From Candidatus Aminicenantota bacterium (GTDB lineage Bacteria; Acidobacteriota; Aminicenantia; Aminicenantales; UBA8522), in NCBI GenBank assembly GCA_003524335.1, contig DQHV01000033.1, positions 1 through 12,618 on the forward strand: a stretch of DNA of 12,618 nt. The letters are read 5' to 3'. A program made the position numbers and the translations under genes. The notes under the pieces were generated by a model. The model worked only from the letters and a program-made list of their open reading frames with translations, was not told the origin of the DNA and did no database searches. Positions 1 to 6,213 of this stretch are shown here, in pieces; within the stretch, counting starts at the first letter, position 1; every line of letters begins with the position of its first letter.

Positions 1-1
1 A

Positions 2-283
2 ACAGACCCGCGGTTCCGGCTTTTCTTCTGGAGGACCCGAACCGGACAGGAGGTAGATTTTATCATCGAACGCGGAAGCCGGGTGGCGGCGGTCGAAGTC
101 AAATGGTCAGCCCGGATCGACGACTCGGCGGCGCGGACTCTGGACCGATGTGTCCGAGAGATCGGGGACCGGGCGGCTCTCTCCGTCATCCTCTACGGTG
201 GAGACGAAACGGTGCCCCTGAGCTCTCGGATGATCGCGATCCCCTTTGCTGTGTTTTTCGGTGCCGCCCAAGATACGGAGTGA
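2..283 (+). CDS. AAA-family ATPase with DUF4143 C-terminal domain (3' end only)
   Basis: The reading frame is open from the window edge to a TGA at 281-283, so only the last ~93 residues of a longer protein are visible. The fragment reads FFWRTRTGQEVDFIIE, then a short spacer, then AAVEVKWS. This is the characteristic end of the DUF4143 domain, which resembles a PD-(D/E)XK nuclease fold: an E-VDF-E strand followed by an E-V-K strand. In this family (often annotated as ATP-binding protein) DUF4143 follows an N-terminal AAA+ ATPase domain, and whole proteins are usually about 380-450 residues. The ATPase part, with Walker motifs, lies outside the window. A GTG at 83 could be read as a start, but the upstream in-frame residues match the family, so it is internal. 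The biochemical role of the family is not well established. The stop is 28 bp before the preferred start of the restriction-modification gene, so co-transcription is possible. Confidence 0.8.
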   Translation, partial: TDPRFRLFFWRTRTGQEVDFIIERGSRVAAVEVKWSARIDDSAARTLDRCVREIGDRAALSVILYGGDETVPLSSRMIAIPFAVFFGAAQDTE

Positions 284-311
284 TCGTGGCCGAGAATACG
301 CGGTGAGTGAA

Positions 312-2657
312 ATGAGCGCTCCCGACGCGATCAAGAAGCTTTGTGAGGATTTCGAGAAATTGGCGGCCGGGGCCGTGCCTCCGGATTTCGATGAGGCCTC
401 TCTCCGGATGAGTTTTATCGATCCCTTCTGGGAAGCGTTGGGGTGGGACTTAAGAAACCCTCGCGAGGTTGTCGTTGAGAAGCGCATCTCCGTCCGGAAC
501 AGCACTAAGCATGCCGACTATTGCTTTCTCCTCGGCGGTAAACCCCAATTCGTCCTTGAAACCAAGGATTTTAGAAAGAGCCTTGACGATACCGATTCCA
601 TCTTTCAGACAAAGCGTTATGGATACAATCTTCCGGTTGATTTCGGGATCCTTACCAACTTTGGCCGTCTCCGGCTGTATGATACGGGGCTTCAACCCGC
701 CTACGAAAATCCGGCTCGCGGGCTGTTCAGGCGCTTCGACCTTAGTTTTCAAGATTATGTGAAGCGCTGGGCTGACCTAACGGCGACTTTTTCTCGCGAA
801 GCAGTCTCCTCCGGTTCCCTGCGAAAGCTTTTGCCGGCCGCCCGGCGGGAGAGGAATAAAGAAGCCCTTGACCGGAAATTTTTTGAACGGTTGAACTCCT
901 GGCGGCAGGAGCTCGCTCGCGTCGTTTCCCTCCGCAACGCCGATTTGGGAGTTCCCGAGATTAATGAAGCGGTTCAACGCCTCCTTGATCGAGTCGTTTT
1001 CATCCGGGTCATCGAGGACCGCAACATCGAACCGGTCGAGTTGCTTCTAGATGCTCTCAACCGTTGGAAAAGTGAGCGAGAGAAGCCGCTTTACCAATAT
1101 CTCGTCGACAAATTTCATTATCTCGAACCTCAGTATAACGGAGAACTCTTCTCGCCCCATTTCTCAGAGACTTTATTAATCGACGACAACCCTTTAAAGG
1201 AATTCGTGGAGTCTCTTTACTACCCGAGGTGCCCCTATCAGTTTAACGTTGTGGGCGTCGAGATGCTGGGAACGATCTACGAACGGTTCCTTGGCTCGAC
1301 CATCCGCCTGACCGAGAAGCACCGAGCCGTCATCGAGGAAAAACCCGAAGTCCGAAAGGCAGGGGGCGTTTATTACACCCCGAAGTATATCGTTGACTAT
1401 ATTATCGAAAACACCGTCGGCGCGCTCTTGGCAAAATGCCGGACGCCTTTTGACGTCGCCAAACTCAGGGTTCTTGATCCGGCGTGTGGATCAGGATCGT
1501 TTCTTCTGGGCGCATTTAAGCGCCTCATCGCCTGGCATGAGCAATATTACAATACTCATCCCGAGAAAATCTCTCGTGGCTTTGGGTCGGAATGCTGGCA
1601 GGATCGCTCCTCGGGCCGCTGGCATCTTACGGCCAAGTTCAAAGGACGCATTCTCATCAACAACATCTTTGGCGTGGACATCGATCCCCAGGCTTGCGAA
1701 GTGACCAGGATGTCCCTTTATCTCAAGCTCTTGGACGATATCGACGCGGCATTTTTGATGAAGGTCTCTATTCTGCCCAGGCTGGACAACAACATCAAAT
1801 GCGGAAACTCGCTCATCGGCCCCGACTATTGGGACGTGGTCCGCTGCGCTAAACCCGGCGCGGGCGCGCTGGCCCTGCCGTTCGAGGTCGACGACGACGA
1901 ACGCCGTCGGGTCAACCCGTTTGATTGGGAAGCGGAGTTTCCCGAGATCATGGAGCGCGGCGGATTTGATGCCGTAATTGGCAATCCGCCTTATGTCCGC
2001 CAGGAAGCGCTGGGTGATGATAAACCTTATTATGCCGCCCGTTATGAGGCTTTTATCCCGACCGCCGACCTTTATGTCAATTTTATAGAGAGGGCCCTCG
2101 CCCTGACGCGACGTAAAGGGCTCTTTGGTTTTATCGTCTCCAACAAGTGGATGCGGGCCCGTTATGGCGCGGCTCTCCGGCGCTTCCTGAAGCGTTTCCA
2201 AATTCGGAAGCTGGTGGATTTCGGCGAACTGAAAGTATTCCAGGACGCGGCGACTTTCCCATTGATTTTGATCATCGAGAAAAACCCCCGCCGGGATAAG
2301 CCTCTATATGCGCCCATTAAGAGGCTCGACTTCGAGAATTTGTCTCAAGAGGTTGAATCGGTCGGATTTAAAGTAGGCGAGAGTGCGTTGTCGGATGACG
2401 GGTTCGCGCTTGTCGGCCCTACGGCCGCGAAGTTGCTCGATAAAATCCGGTCGGCAGGTAAGCCTCTCGGCGAATATGTAGAAGATAAAATCTACTACGG
2501 CGTTAAGACTGGCTTTAATGAAGCGTTCATCATCGACCGCGATAAACGCGATGAGCTGATTAAGAAAGACGCTGGTTCCGCAGATGTCATAAAACCGTTT
2601 CGAAAAACCGAAAATCGTCTGGCCTGTTATAGCCAAGGAATCCCGATTCGCTATTGA
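312..2657 (+). CDS. Type IIG (Eco57I-like) restriction-modification enzyme, nuclease and methylase part, truncated by frameshift
   Basis: This encodes most of a fused restriction endonuclease and adenine-N6 DNA methyltransferase. Numbering is from the ATG at 312. An N-terminal PD-(D/E)XK-like nuclease has D69 and E83-x-K85 (sequence FVLETK). A helical connector runs to about residue 345. The methyltransferase follows, with an SAM-binding DPACGSGSF motif at 389-397, a GVDIDP acidic strand at about 454-459 and the catalytic NPPY at 558-561. A TaqI/Eco57I-type specificity domain begins near 727 (YGVKTGFNEAF). The frame ends after DVIKPF with about 18 unrelated residues and a TGA. The family's normal continuation (FEKPKIVWP, IAKESRF) is present one frame over from 2599, so the end is not natural. 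Possible starts are ATG 312, GTG 303 and TTG 246. I prefer 312 because the earlier ones overlap or crowd the upstream gene; none has a strong ribosome binding site. Methylation might survive, but loss of target recognition makes an inactive enzyme likely. Confidence 0.85.
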   Translation: MSAPDAIKKLCEDFEKLAAGAVPPDFDEASLRMSFIDPFWEALGWDLRNPREVVVEKRISVRNSTKHADYCFLLGGKPQFVLETKDFRKSLDDTDSIFQTKRYGYNLPVDFGILTNFGRLRLYDTGLQPAYENPARGLFRRFDLSFQDYVKRWADLTATFSREAVSSGSLRKLLPAARRERNKEALDRKFFERLNSWRQELARVVSLRNADLGVPEINEAVQRLLDRVVFIRVIEDRNIEPVELLLDALNRWKSEREKPLYQYLVDKFHYLEPQYNGELFSPHFSETLLIDDNPLKEFVESLYYPRCPYQFNVVGVEMLGTIYERFLGSTIRLTEKHRAVIEEKPEVRKAGGVYYTPKYIVDYIIENTVGALLAKCRTPFDVAKLRVLDPACGSGSFLLGAFKRLIAWHEQYYNTHPEKISRGFGSECWQDRSSGRWHLTAKFKGRILINNIFGVDIDPQACEVTRMSLYLKLLDDIDAAFLMKVSILPRLDNNIKCGNSLIGPDYWDVVRCAKPGAGALALPFEVDDDERRRVNPFDWEAEFPEIMERGGFDAVIGNPPYVRQEALGDDKPYYAARYEAFIPTADLYVNFIERALALTRRKGLFGFIVSNKWMRARYGAALRRFLKRFQIRKLVDFGELKVFQDAATFPLILIIEKNPRRDKPLYAPIKRLDFENLSQEVESVGFKVGESALSDDGFALVGPTAAKLLDKIRSAGKPLGEYVEDKIYYGVKTGFNEAFIIDRDKRDELIKKDAGSADVIKPFRKTENRLACYSQGIPIRY

Positions 2658-3057
2658 AGATACGGGCCTTTACCACAACGATAAAGCTTTCTTTGTCCCC
2701 ATGGATGATAAGTATCTGCTAGGAATTTTAAATTCTAAGTTAGTTTGGTTTTTCTTGAAACAGGTTTGCTCCTGCTTGGGGGATGTCGATAAAAAGGGCA
2801 GGCTGGAACTCAGAAAAATCTATGTCGAAAAGGTGCCAATTCTAAAAGCAACGCCTCAGATAACAACAGCCATCGCTGGGCGGGCCGAACAAATGATTGC
2901 CCTGTATCGTCGGCTGGCAAACACTAAGGCTGAAGCAGACCGGATAATGATAGAGCGCCAAATCAAGGCCATCGATCGGCAAATCGACGAGCAGGTCTAT
3001 GATCTCTACGGGCTATCTAAAGAAGAGATTGCAGTTATCGAGGAGCCCGCGGCGTAA
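2602..3057 (+). pseudogene. 3' remnant of the Type IIG restriction-modification gene (C-terminal specificity domain)
   Basis: From GAA at 2602 this frame reads EKPKIVWPVIAKESRF, then GLYHNDKAFFVPMDDKYLLGILNSKLVWFFLK, and ends in a charged, probably helical tail (residues roughly ALYRRLANTKAEADRI to YDLYGLSKEEI). This is the usual end of Eco57I/TaqI-type specificity domains: the 'pIAK' segment, the 'YLLGILNSKL' segment and a closing helical bundle. It lies in the +1 frame relative to the gene just upstream and has no start of its own. The first ATG, at 2701, has no Shine-Dalgarno sequence and falls inside the domain. I therefore read it as the detached tail of the 312-2657 gene rather than a separate gene. 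An automatic caller would probably report 2701-3057 as a 118-residue hypothetical or TaqI-like C-terminal protein. Local AT content (around 2720-2760) is higher than in neighbouring genes. Confidence 0.8.
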
Positions 3058-3081
3058 TCATACTTGACGGATCGGCTCTTT

Positions 3082-3114
3082 AAAAACCTTCAAACTGGGA
3101 CAGCAAAGAAGGTT
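3082..3114 (-). terminator. candidate intrinsic terminator of the glutamate dehydrogenase gene
   Basis: The 7-bp inverted repeat AACCTTC (3085-3091) / GAAGGTT (3108-3114) encloses a 16-nt loop that can form an inner CTG/CAG stem (3095-3097 with 3101-3103). Read on the minus strand the stem ends in a run of five T (3082-3086), 16 nt past the GDH stop. This suits a modest rho-independent terminator for the leftward gene. On the plus strand there is only a short T run at 3121-3124, so termination of the rightward restriction-modification transcript is less certain. Confidence 0.4.
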
Positions 3115-3129
3115 CAAGAGTTTTGAGTC

Positions 3130-6006
3130 TCAGCGGGCCTTGTTCAGGAACTCGTAGAAATTGATCTCGTTGGCGTCCAGCCCGTACTGATAGACATACC
3201 GGCTGGCCAGCTCCGAGGCGAACAGCGCTTTGAGGTAGGTCATCGGCACCCGCTTGATGATCTTGGGGAACCCGATCTCCTCGACCAGTACCCGGGGGAT
3301 ACAGCACTCCGTCACCTTCTTGAACAAAGCCCGGTCGCTGACCAGGTCCGACTTTCCAACCGCGTCCTTGATCAGGTTGATCTTCTCGCTGATGAGGTCG
3401 GTGAGGACGGCCCGCGGGATTTTTTTGGCCTCGTTCTCTTTCCAGATGATGTCGAACTCAAGCCGGGCGTTCTCGCGGATGATCTCCAGGATCTGGGAGA
3501 CGTATTTCCGGCGGAAGGCCGTGACCGCGCCCTTCTTGATGCACATCAGGTTTTCGTACTCTTCGTCGGTCAGGGCCAGGCTGGCCAGGACCTCGAGCGA
3601 GGACGAGGTGACGCCGCCCTTGTTAGCCGAGGCGTCCTTGTAGAGGATCACTCCCCGCTCCTCCAGCCGCAGCCGGGCCTGCTGGGTGATGAACAGGTTG
3701 GCGCCCTCGGCGATGACCTTGATGCGGGGATTGCCCTTGCCGTCCAGGTAGCTTTGCCAGTTGTTGATGTTGATCGAAGACGGCCGGCCTCCGCAGGGGA
3801 TGAAGAGGTCGGCGGCGAACTTCGGATGGAGATGGAAGGTGTTCCGAAAATTGAGGCCGGATTCCACTTTTTCACCGTCCGGCAGGTTGACGTTACGCTC
3901 CTTGACGCCGACGAAGAAGCCGTCCTTGGACAGTCGCTCTCTACGGAAATGCTCGACCATCTTCCGCTCCCTGGCCAGCCGGGTGAGCTCGCGCCGGTCG
4001 ATCCCGGCCGGGTCGTAGAGGACGCCGGACCCGTCGATCAGGGCCAGGATCCGGTCCTTGGAAATGAGAATCTCGTTGCTCCCCAGGTCGCCGTCCGGGC
4101 CGCCGGTCATGACCTTGGTGACGTTCTCTTCTTTGAGTCCCAGCTTTCCCAGGGCTTTCAGGACGTATTCATGGATGGAGTTGGTGGTCATGCCGTAGAG
4201 GTCATGCGGGATCCCGCCCATGGAGACGGGCTTGCCGGTGGAGAAGGACCTCCAATAGCGATAGCCGCGGGCCTTGGCCCGCAGGGCCGCCCACTCCATG
4301 AGAGCGGCCGTCCCCTCGTCGGGGCCGAGGAAGAGCAGAACCTCCCGGCCGTAGAGGTCGACGACGCCTTCCTCGTTGAGCATCAAGTCGAGGAGCCCGT
4401 CGATGTATTTTTTGAAGACCTCTTCGGCGCGGTGCATGTGGCCCCAGTTGATGAGGATGGTCCCCTTGGAGCCGCCCTCGGGGATGTCCTTGTTCTTGCG
4501 CTGCTGGGTGGCGGCCAGGTTGTAGTTCTCGTCGAAGATAAAATCGGAGTTGCTGAGGTAGGTCTGGAGCTGGTTGGAGCGGACGATGCGGATGCCGCCG
4601 CGGGCGATGTCGCGGAAGCGGACGTGGAATCCCCGGAACTCGGCCCCGACGACGTGGAAGATCCCGAAGGGTGTTTCCGGATAATCGACCCTGTTCAGGA
4701 AGGCGGGGCTGTACATATAAGAGAGAGAGGTCTTTTCCTTGACGTAAAAATTTGTCTTGAGGATGGAATCAATGAACAGCACGGCAGCGAGCAAAATGTC
4801 CCGGTCGATCTCCACGGGGGCCGTCCGGATGATCGCTTTGCGCAGCTCTCCCAGCTCCTTCTTGATATCCCGGGATGAGGAGGAGGGGCTGAACTTCCGG
4901 TCGAACAGCCGGAAGAGCTTCTTCAGGAAGACCGGGTTTTCCAGGAAGGCGTCCCAGACCCGCTGCTCGGTGTAGGTGTCCTTGACCAGCTTGGTCTTGA
5001 GGTTGCGCAGGATGCCCAGGAGCTCCGGCGAATCCTTGAGGGCCTCAGCCAGGCGCAGGTATTCGTCGTTGTAGCCGGTCAGGAACTGGTGACAGAAGCT
5101 CCAGGCGGAGACGCCGAAGACCGTCTCCTGGGCGGTCAGCTTGCCGTCCCGGAAGAGGCCCGAGAGGGGCGATTCGGGGATGACGTAGATCAGGCTCATG
5201 TCCTCGACCAGATTCTGGATGAGGGTTTGATCCTTGATCCCCTTGAGATAGAACGAGTAGGCCGTCCGGCCGTTGGAGAACTGCTCGATGTACTTGCGGT
5301 TGGAGACCAGGCCGTGCGAGTTGATGACGTCCGAGACGTTGGAGAAAAAGCGGTGGCTGGAGTCGCGCTTGGTTACGACGGTGATTCGGATTTCGCCGCC
5401 CCGCTTGCACATGGTGACGTCGATGTAAGGGCTTTCCCAAGTGCTGGTCTTGGTGATCAGCGCCTGGTACCGGGCCACGGTCTCGGCGGGCGCGGTCTTC
5501 AGGAAGGTTTTATCGGCGATCTTGTTTAGGTCCGTTTCTCCGAAGGCCGGCTGAGCTTCCGGGAACTCGGGGAGGCAGACGACGTACATTCTCAGGTGCT
5601 CGACTCCCATGGCTTTGCGCGCCGTGCGGTAGGATTGGAGGCGGCAGTTCGGATACTTCTCCTCGATGTGCCGTTCGACCTCGAGCCCGCGGGGGTGGAA
5701 GTCGTCGACGAGATAGATGGCTTCGCGGGCATGCTCGGTGGCCAGGTCGACCTGGACCACCTTTTCTTCCTTGATCGTGGCGATGATTTCGGCCGCTTTG
5801 ATGGCCCGGATATGATTGGCGATCGTTGGGAGAGGTGTGGTCCGGAAATAATAATCGTTCATGCCCAGACCGGCGCAGAACCAGCCCAGTTCTTCGCGCA
5901 CGGCTTCCGGGGTGTAGGGGCCTTGGCTGAGGATGATTCTCTCCAGCTTCACGAGCTGGCTTTCGGTTAAAACAGACTTAGCAGCAATCTCTTGCAGACT
6001 TCTCAT
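3130..6006 (-). CDS. NAD-dependent glutamate dehydrogenase, large GDH2-type
   Basis: The predicted reaction is oxidative deamination of L-glutamate to 2-oxoglutarate and ammonia with NAD+, in the cytoplasm. The 958-residue length matches the ~115 kDa GDH2-type class rather than the ~450-residue hexameric or ~180 kDa enzymes. Residues 1-440 are the long N-terminal regulatory region typical of this class. The catalytic core follows: FHVRFRDIARGGIR (460-473), PEGGSKGT with the probable catalytic lysine K514 (509-516), GPDEGTAALMEWA (561-573), a Rossmann dinucleotide loop TGGPDGDLGSNEI (634-646), VIAEGANLF (764-772) and NKGGVTSSSLEV (795-806). The ATG at 6006 is preceded by GAGGAG with a 6-nt gap, so the start is well supported. 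The gene stands alone with its own promoter, is convergent with the broken restriction-modification gene and divergent from the S9 peptidase. Cofactor choice is inferred from the class, not seen directly. Confidence 0.93.
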   Translation of the reverse strand: MRSLQEIAAKSVLTESQLVKLERIILSQGPYTPEAVREELGWFCAGLGMNDYYFRTTPLPTIANHIRAIKAAEIIATIKEEKVVQVDLATEHAREAIYLVDDFHPRGLEVERHIEEKYPNCRLQSYRTARKAMGVEHLRMYVVCLPEFPEAQPAFGETDLNKIADKTFLKTAPAETVARYQALITKTSTWESPYIDVTMCKRGGEIRITVVTKRDSSHRFFSNVSDVINSHGLVSNRKYIEQFSNGRTAYSFYLKGIKDQTLIQNLVEDMSLIYVIPESPLSGLFRDGKLTAQETVFGVSAWSFCHQFLTGYNDEYLRLAEALKDSPELLGILRNLKTKLVKDTYTEQRVWDAFLENPVFLKKLFRLFDRKFSPSSSSRDIKKELGELRKAIIRTAPVEIDRDILLAAVLFIDSILKTNFYVKEKTSLSYMYSPAFLNRVDYPETPFGIFHVVGAEFRGFHVRFRDIARGGIRIVRSNQLQTYLSNSDFIFDENYNLAATQQRKNKDIPEGGSKGTILINWGHMHRAEEVFKKYIDGLLDLMLNEEGVVDLYGREVLLFLGPDEGTAALMEWAALRAKARGYRYWRSFSTGKPVSMGGIPHDLYGMTTNSIHEYVLKALGKLGLKEENVTKVMTGGPDGDLGSNEILISKDRILALIDGSGVLYDPAGIDRRELTRLARERKMVEHFRRERLSKDGFFVGVKERNVNLPDGEKVESGLNFRNTFHLHPKFAADLFIPCGGRPSSININNWQSYLDGKGNPRIKVIAEGANLFITQQARLRLEERGVILYKDASANKGGVTSSSLEVLASLALTDEEYENLMCIKKGAVTAFRRKYVSQILEIIRENARLEFDIIWKENEAKKIPRAVLTDLISEKINLIKDAVGKSDLVSDRALFKKVTECCIPRVLVEEIGFPKIIKRVPMTYLKALFASELASRYVYQYGLDANEINFYEFLNKAR

Positions 6007-6012
6007 GGATAG

Positions 6013-6018
6013 CTCCTC
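6013..6018 (-). promoter_or_regulatory. ribosome binding site of the glutamate dehydrogenase gene
   Basis: On the minus strand GAGGAG lies 6 nt before the ATG at 6006. This strong Shine-Dalgarno match fixes the start of the GDH gene. Confidence 0.75.
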
Positions 6019-6053
6019 AATGTGGCAAAAAGAACAAAAAACAATTGACGATT

Positions 6054-6081
6054 ATTATACCATGTCAAGGCGGGTTGGCAA
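6054..6081 (-). promoter_or_regulatory. sigma70-like promoter of the glutamate dehydrogenase gene
   Basis: On the minus strand there is TTGCCA (-35, positions 6081-6076), a 16-bp spacer, and a perfect TATAAT (-10, positions 6059-6054) preceded by TGG, giving an extended -10 TGnTATAAT. Transcription would start near 6047 and leave a leader of about 40 nt carrying the GAGGAG site. A TTGACA also occurs only 3 bp upstream of the -10; it is too close to serve as a -35. Confidence 0.65.
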
Positions 6082-6121
6082 GGTGGTGGACCGAGAGCAA
6101 GGCATCCCCTGTCCCCCTGGA

Positions 6122-6150
6122 TTGACTAAGTGGATTATCTCTGCTATAAG
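6122..6150 (+). promoter_or_regulatory. sigma70-like promoter of the S9 peptidase / PLP enzyme operon
   Basis: TTGACT (6122-6127), a 17-bp spacer and TATAAG (6145-6150) match the consensus at 5 of 6 positions each with ideal spacing. Transcription would start near 6157, about 55 nt before the peptidase start. This promoter and the leftward GDH promoter are back to back, with about 40 bp between their -35 boxes. That gap contains a short direct repeat CCCCTG at 6106-6111 and 6114-6119. No known operator was recognised. Confidence 0.65.
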
Positions 6151-6171
6151 CCAGAGCCAACAAAAGAAGAT

Positions 6172-6213
6172 ATGAACGGCTGGGTGTTACCCGGCCCTGT
6201 AACTAAGAGATGA
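6172..6213 (+). CDS. possible 13-codon leader ORF before the S9 peptidase
   Basis: An ATG at 6172 opens MNGWVLPGPVTKR and stops at TGA 6211-6213, overlapping the first candidate ATG of the peptidase (ATGA at 6210-6213). A purine-rich AAGAAGA lies immediately upstream but is very close to the ATG. It sits between the predicted transcription start and the peptidase gene, so translational coupling or a leader role is conceivable. An ORF this short is expected often by chance, and it has no recognisable residue run of the attenuator type. Confidence 0.15.
   Translation: MNGWVLPGPVTKR
6178..6196 (+). other. GC-rich hairpin in the leader of the S9 peptidase mRNA
   Basis: Bases 6178-6185 pair with 6189-6196: eight pairs, one of them a U-G wobble, around a GTT triloop. 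The hairpin sits between the predicted transcription start (about 6157) and the ribosome binding site (AAGAG, 6205-6209). No T run follows, so it is not an intrinsic terminator. It could affect mRNA stability or ribosome access, but no function can be assigned. Confidence 0.4.

Noticed and set aside
1491..2201. 236-codon minus-strand open frame inside the methyltransferase region
   Set aside because: Antisense to the SAM-binding and NPPY motifs, with no domain of its own.
2701..3057. A separate small gene starting at ATG 2701
   Set aside because: Family similarity continues upstream of this ATG in the same frame back to about 2599, and no Shine-Dalgarno sequence precedes it, so it is the tail of the broken restriction-modification gene.
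3754..4878. 374-codon open frame on the plus strand opposite the glutamate dehydrogenase gene
   Set aside because: It is rich in Val, Gly, Asp and Glu with no recognisable domain, lies wholly antisense to a well-conserved gene and is expected from GC-rich codon structure.
6054..6068. TTGACA plus TATAAT on the minus strand read as one promoter
   Set aside because: The two boxes are only 3 bp apart, which cannot be used by sigma70. TTGCCA at 6081-6076 with a 16-bp spacer is the better partner.
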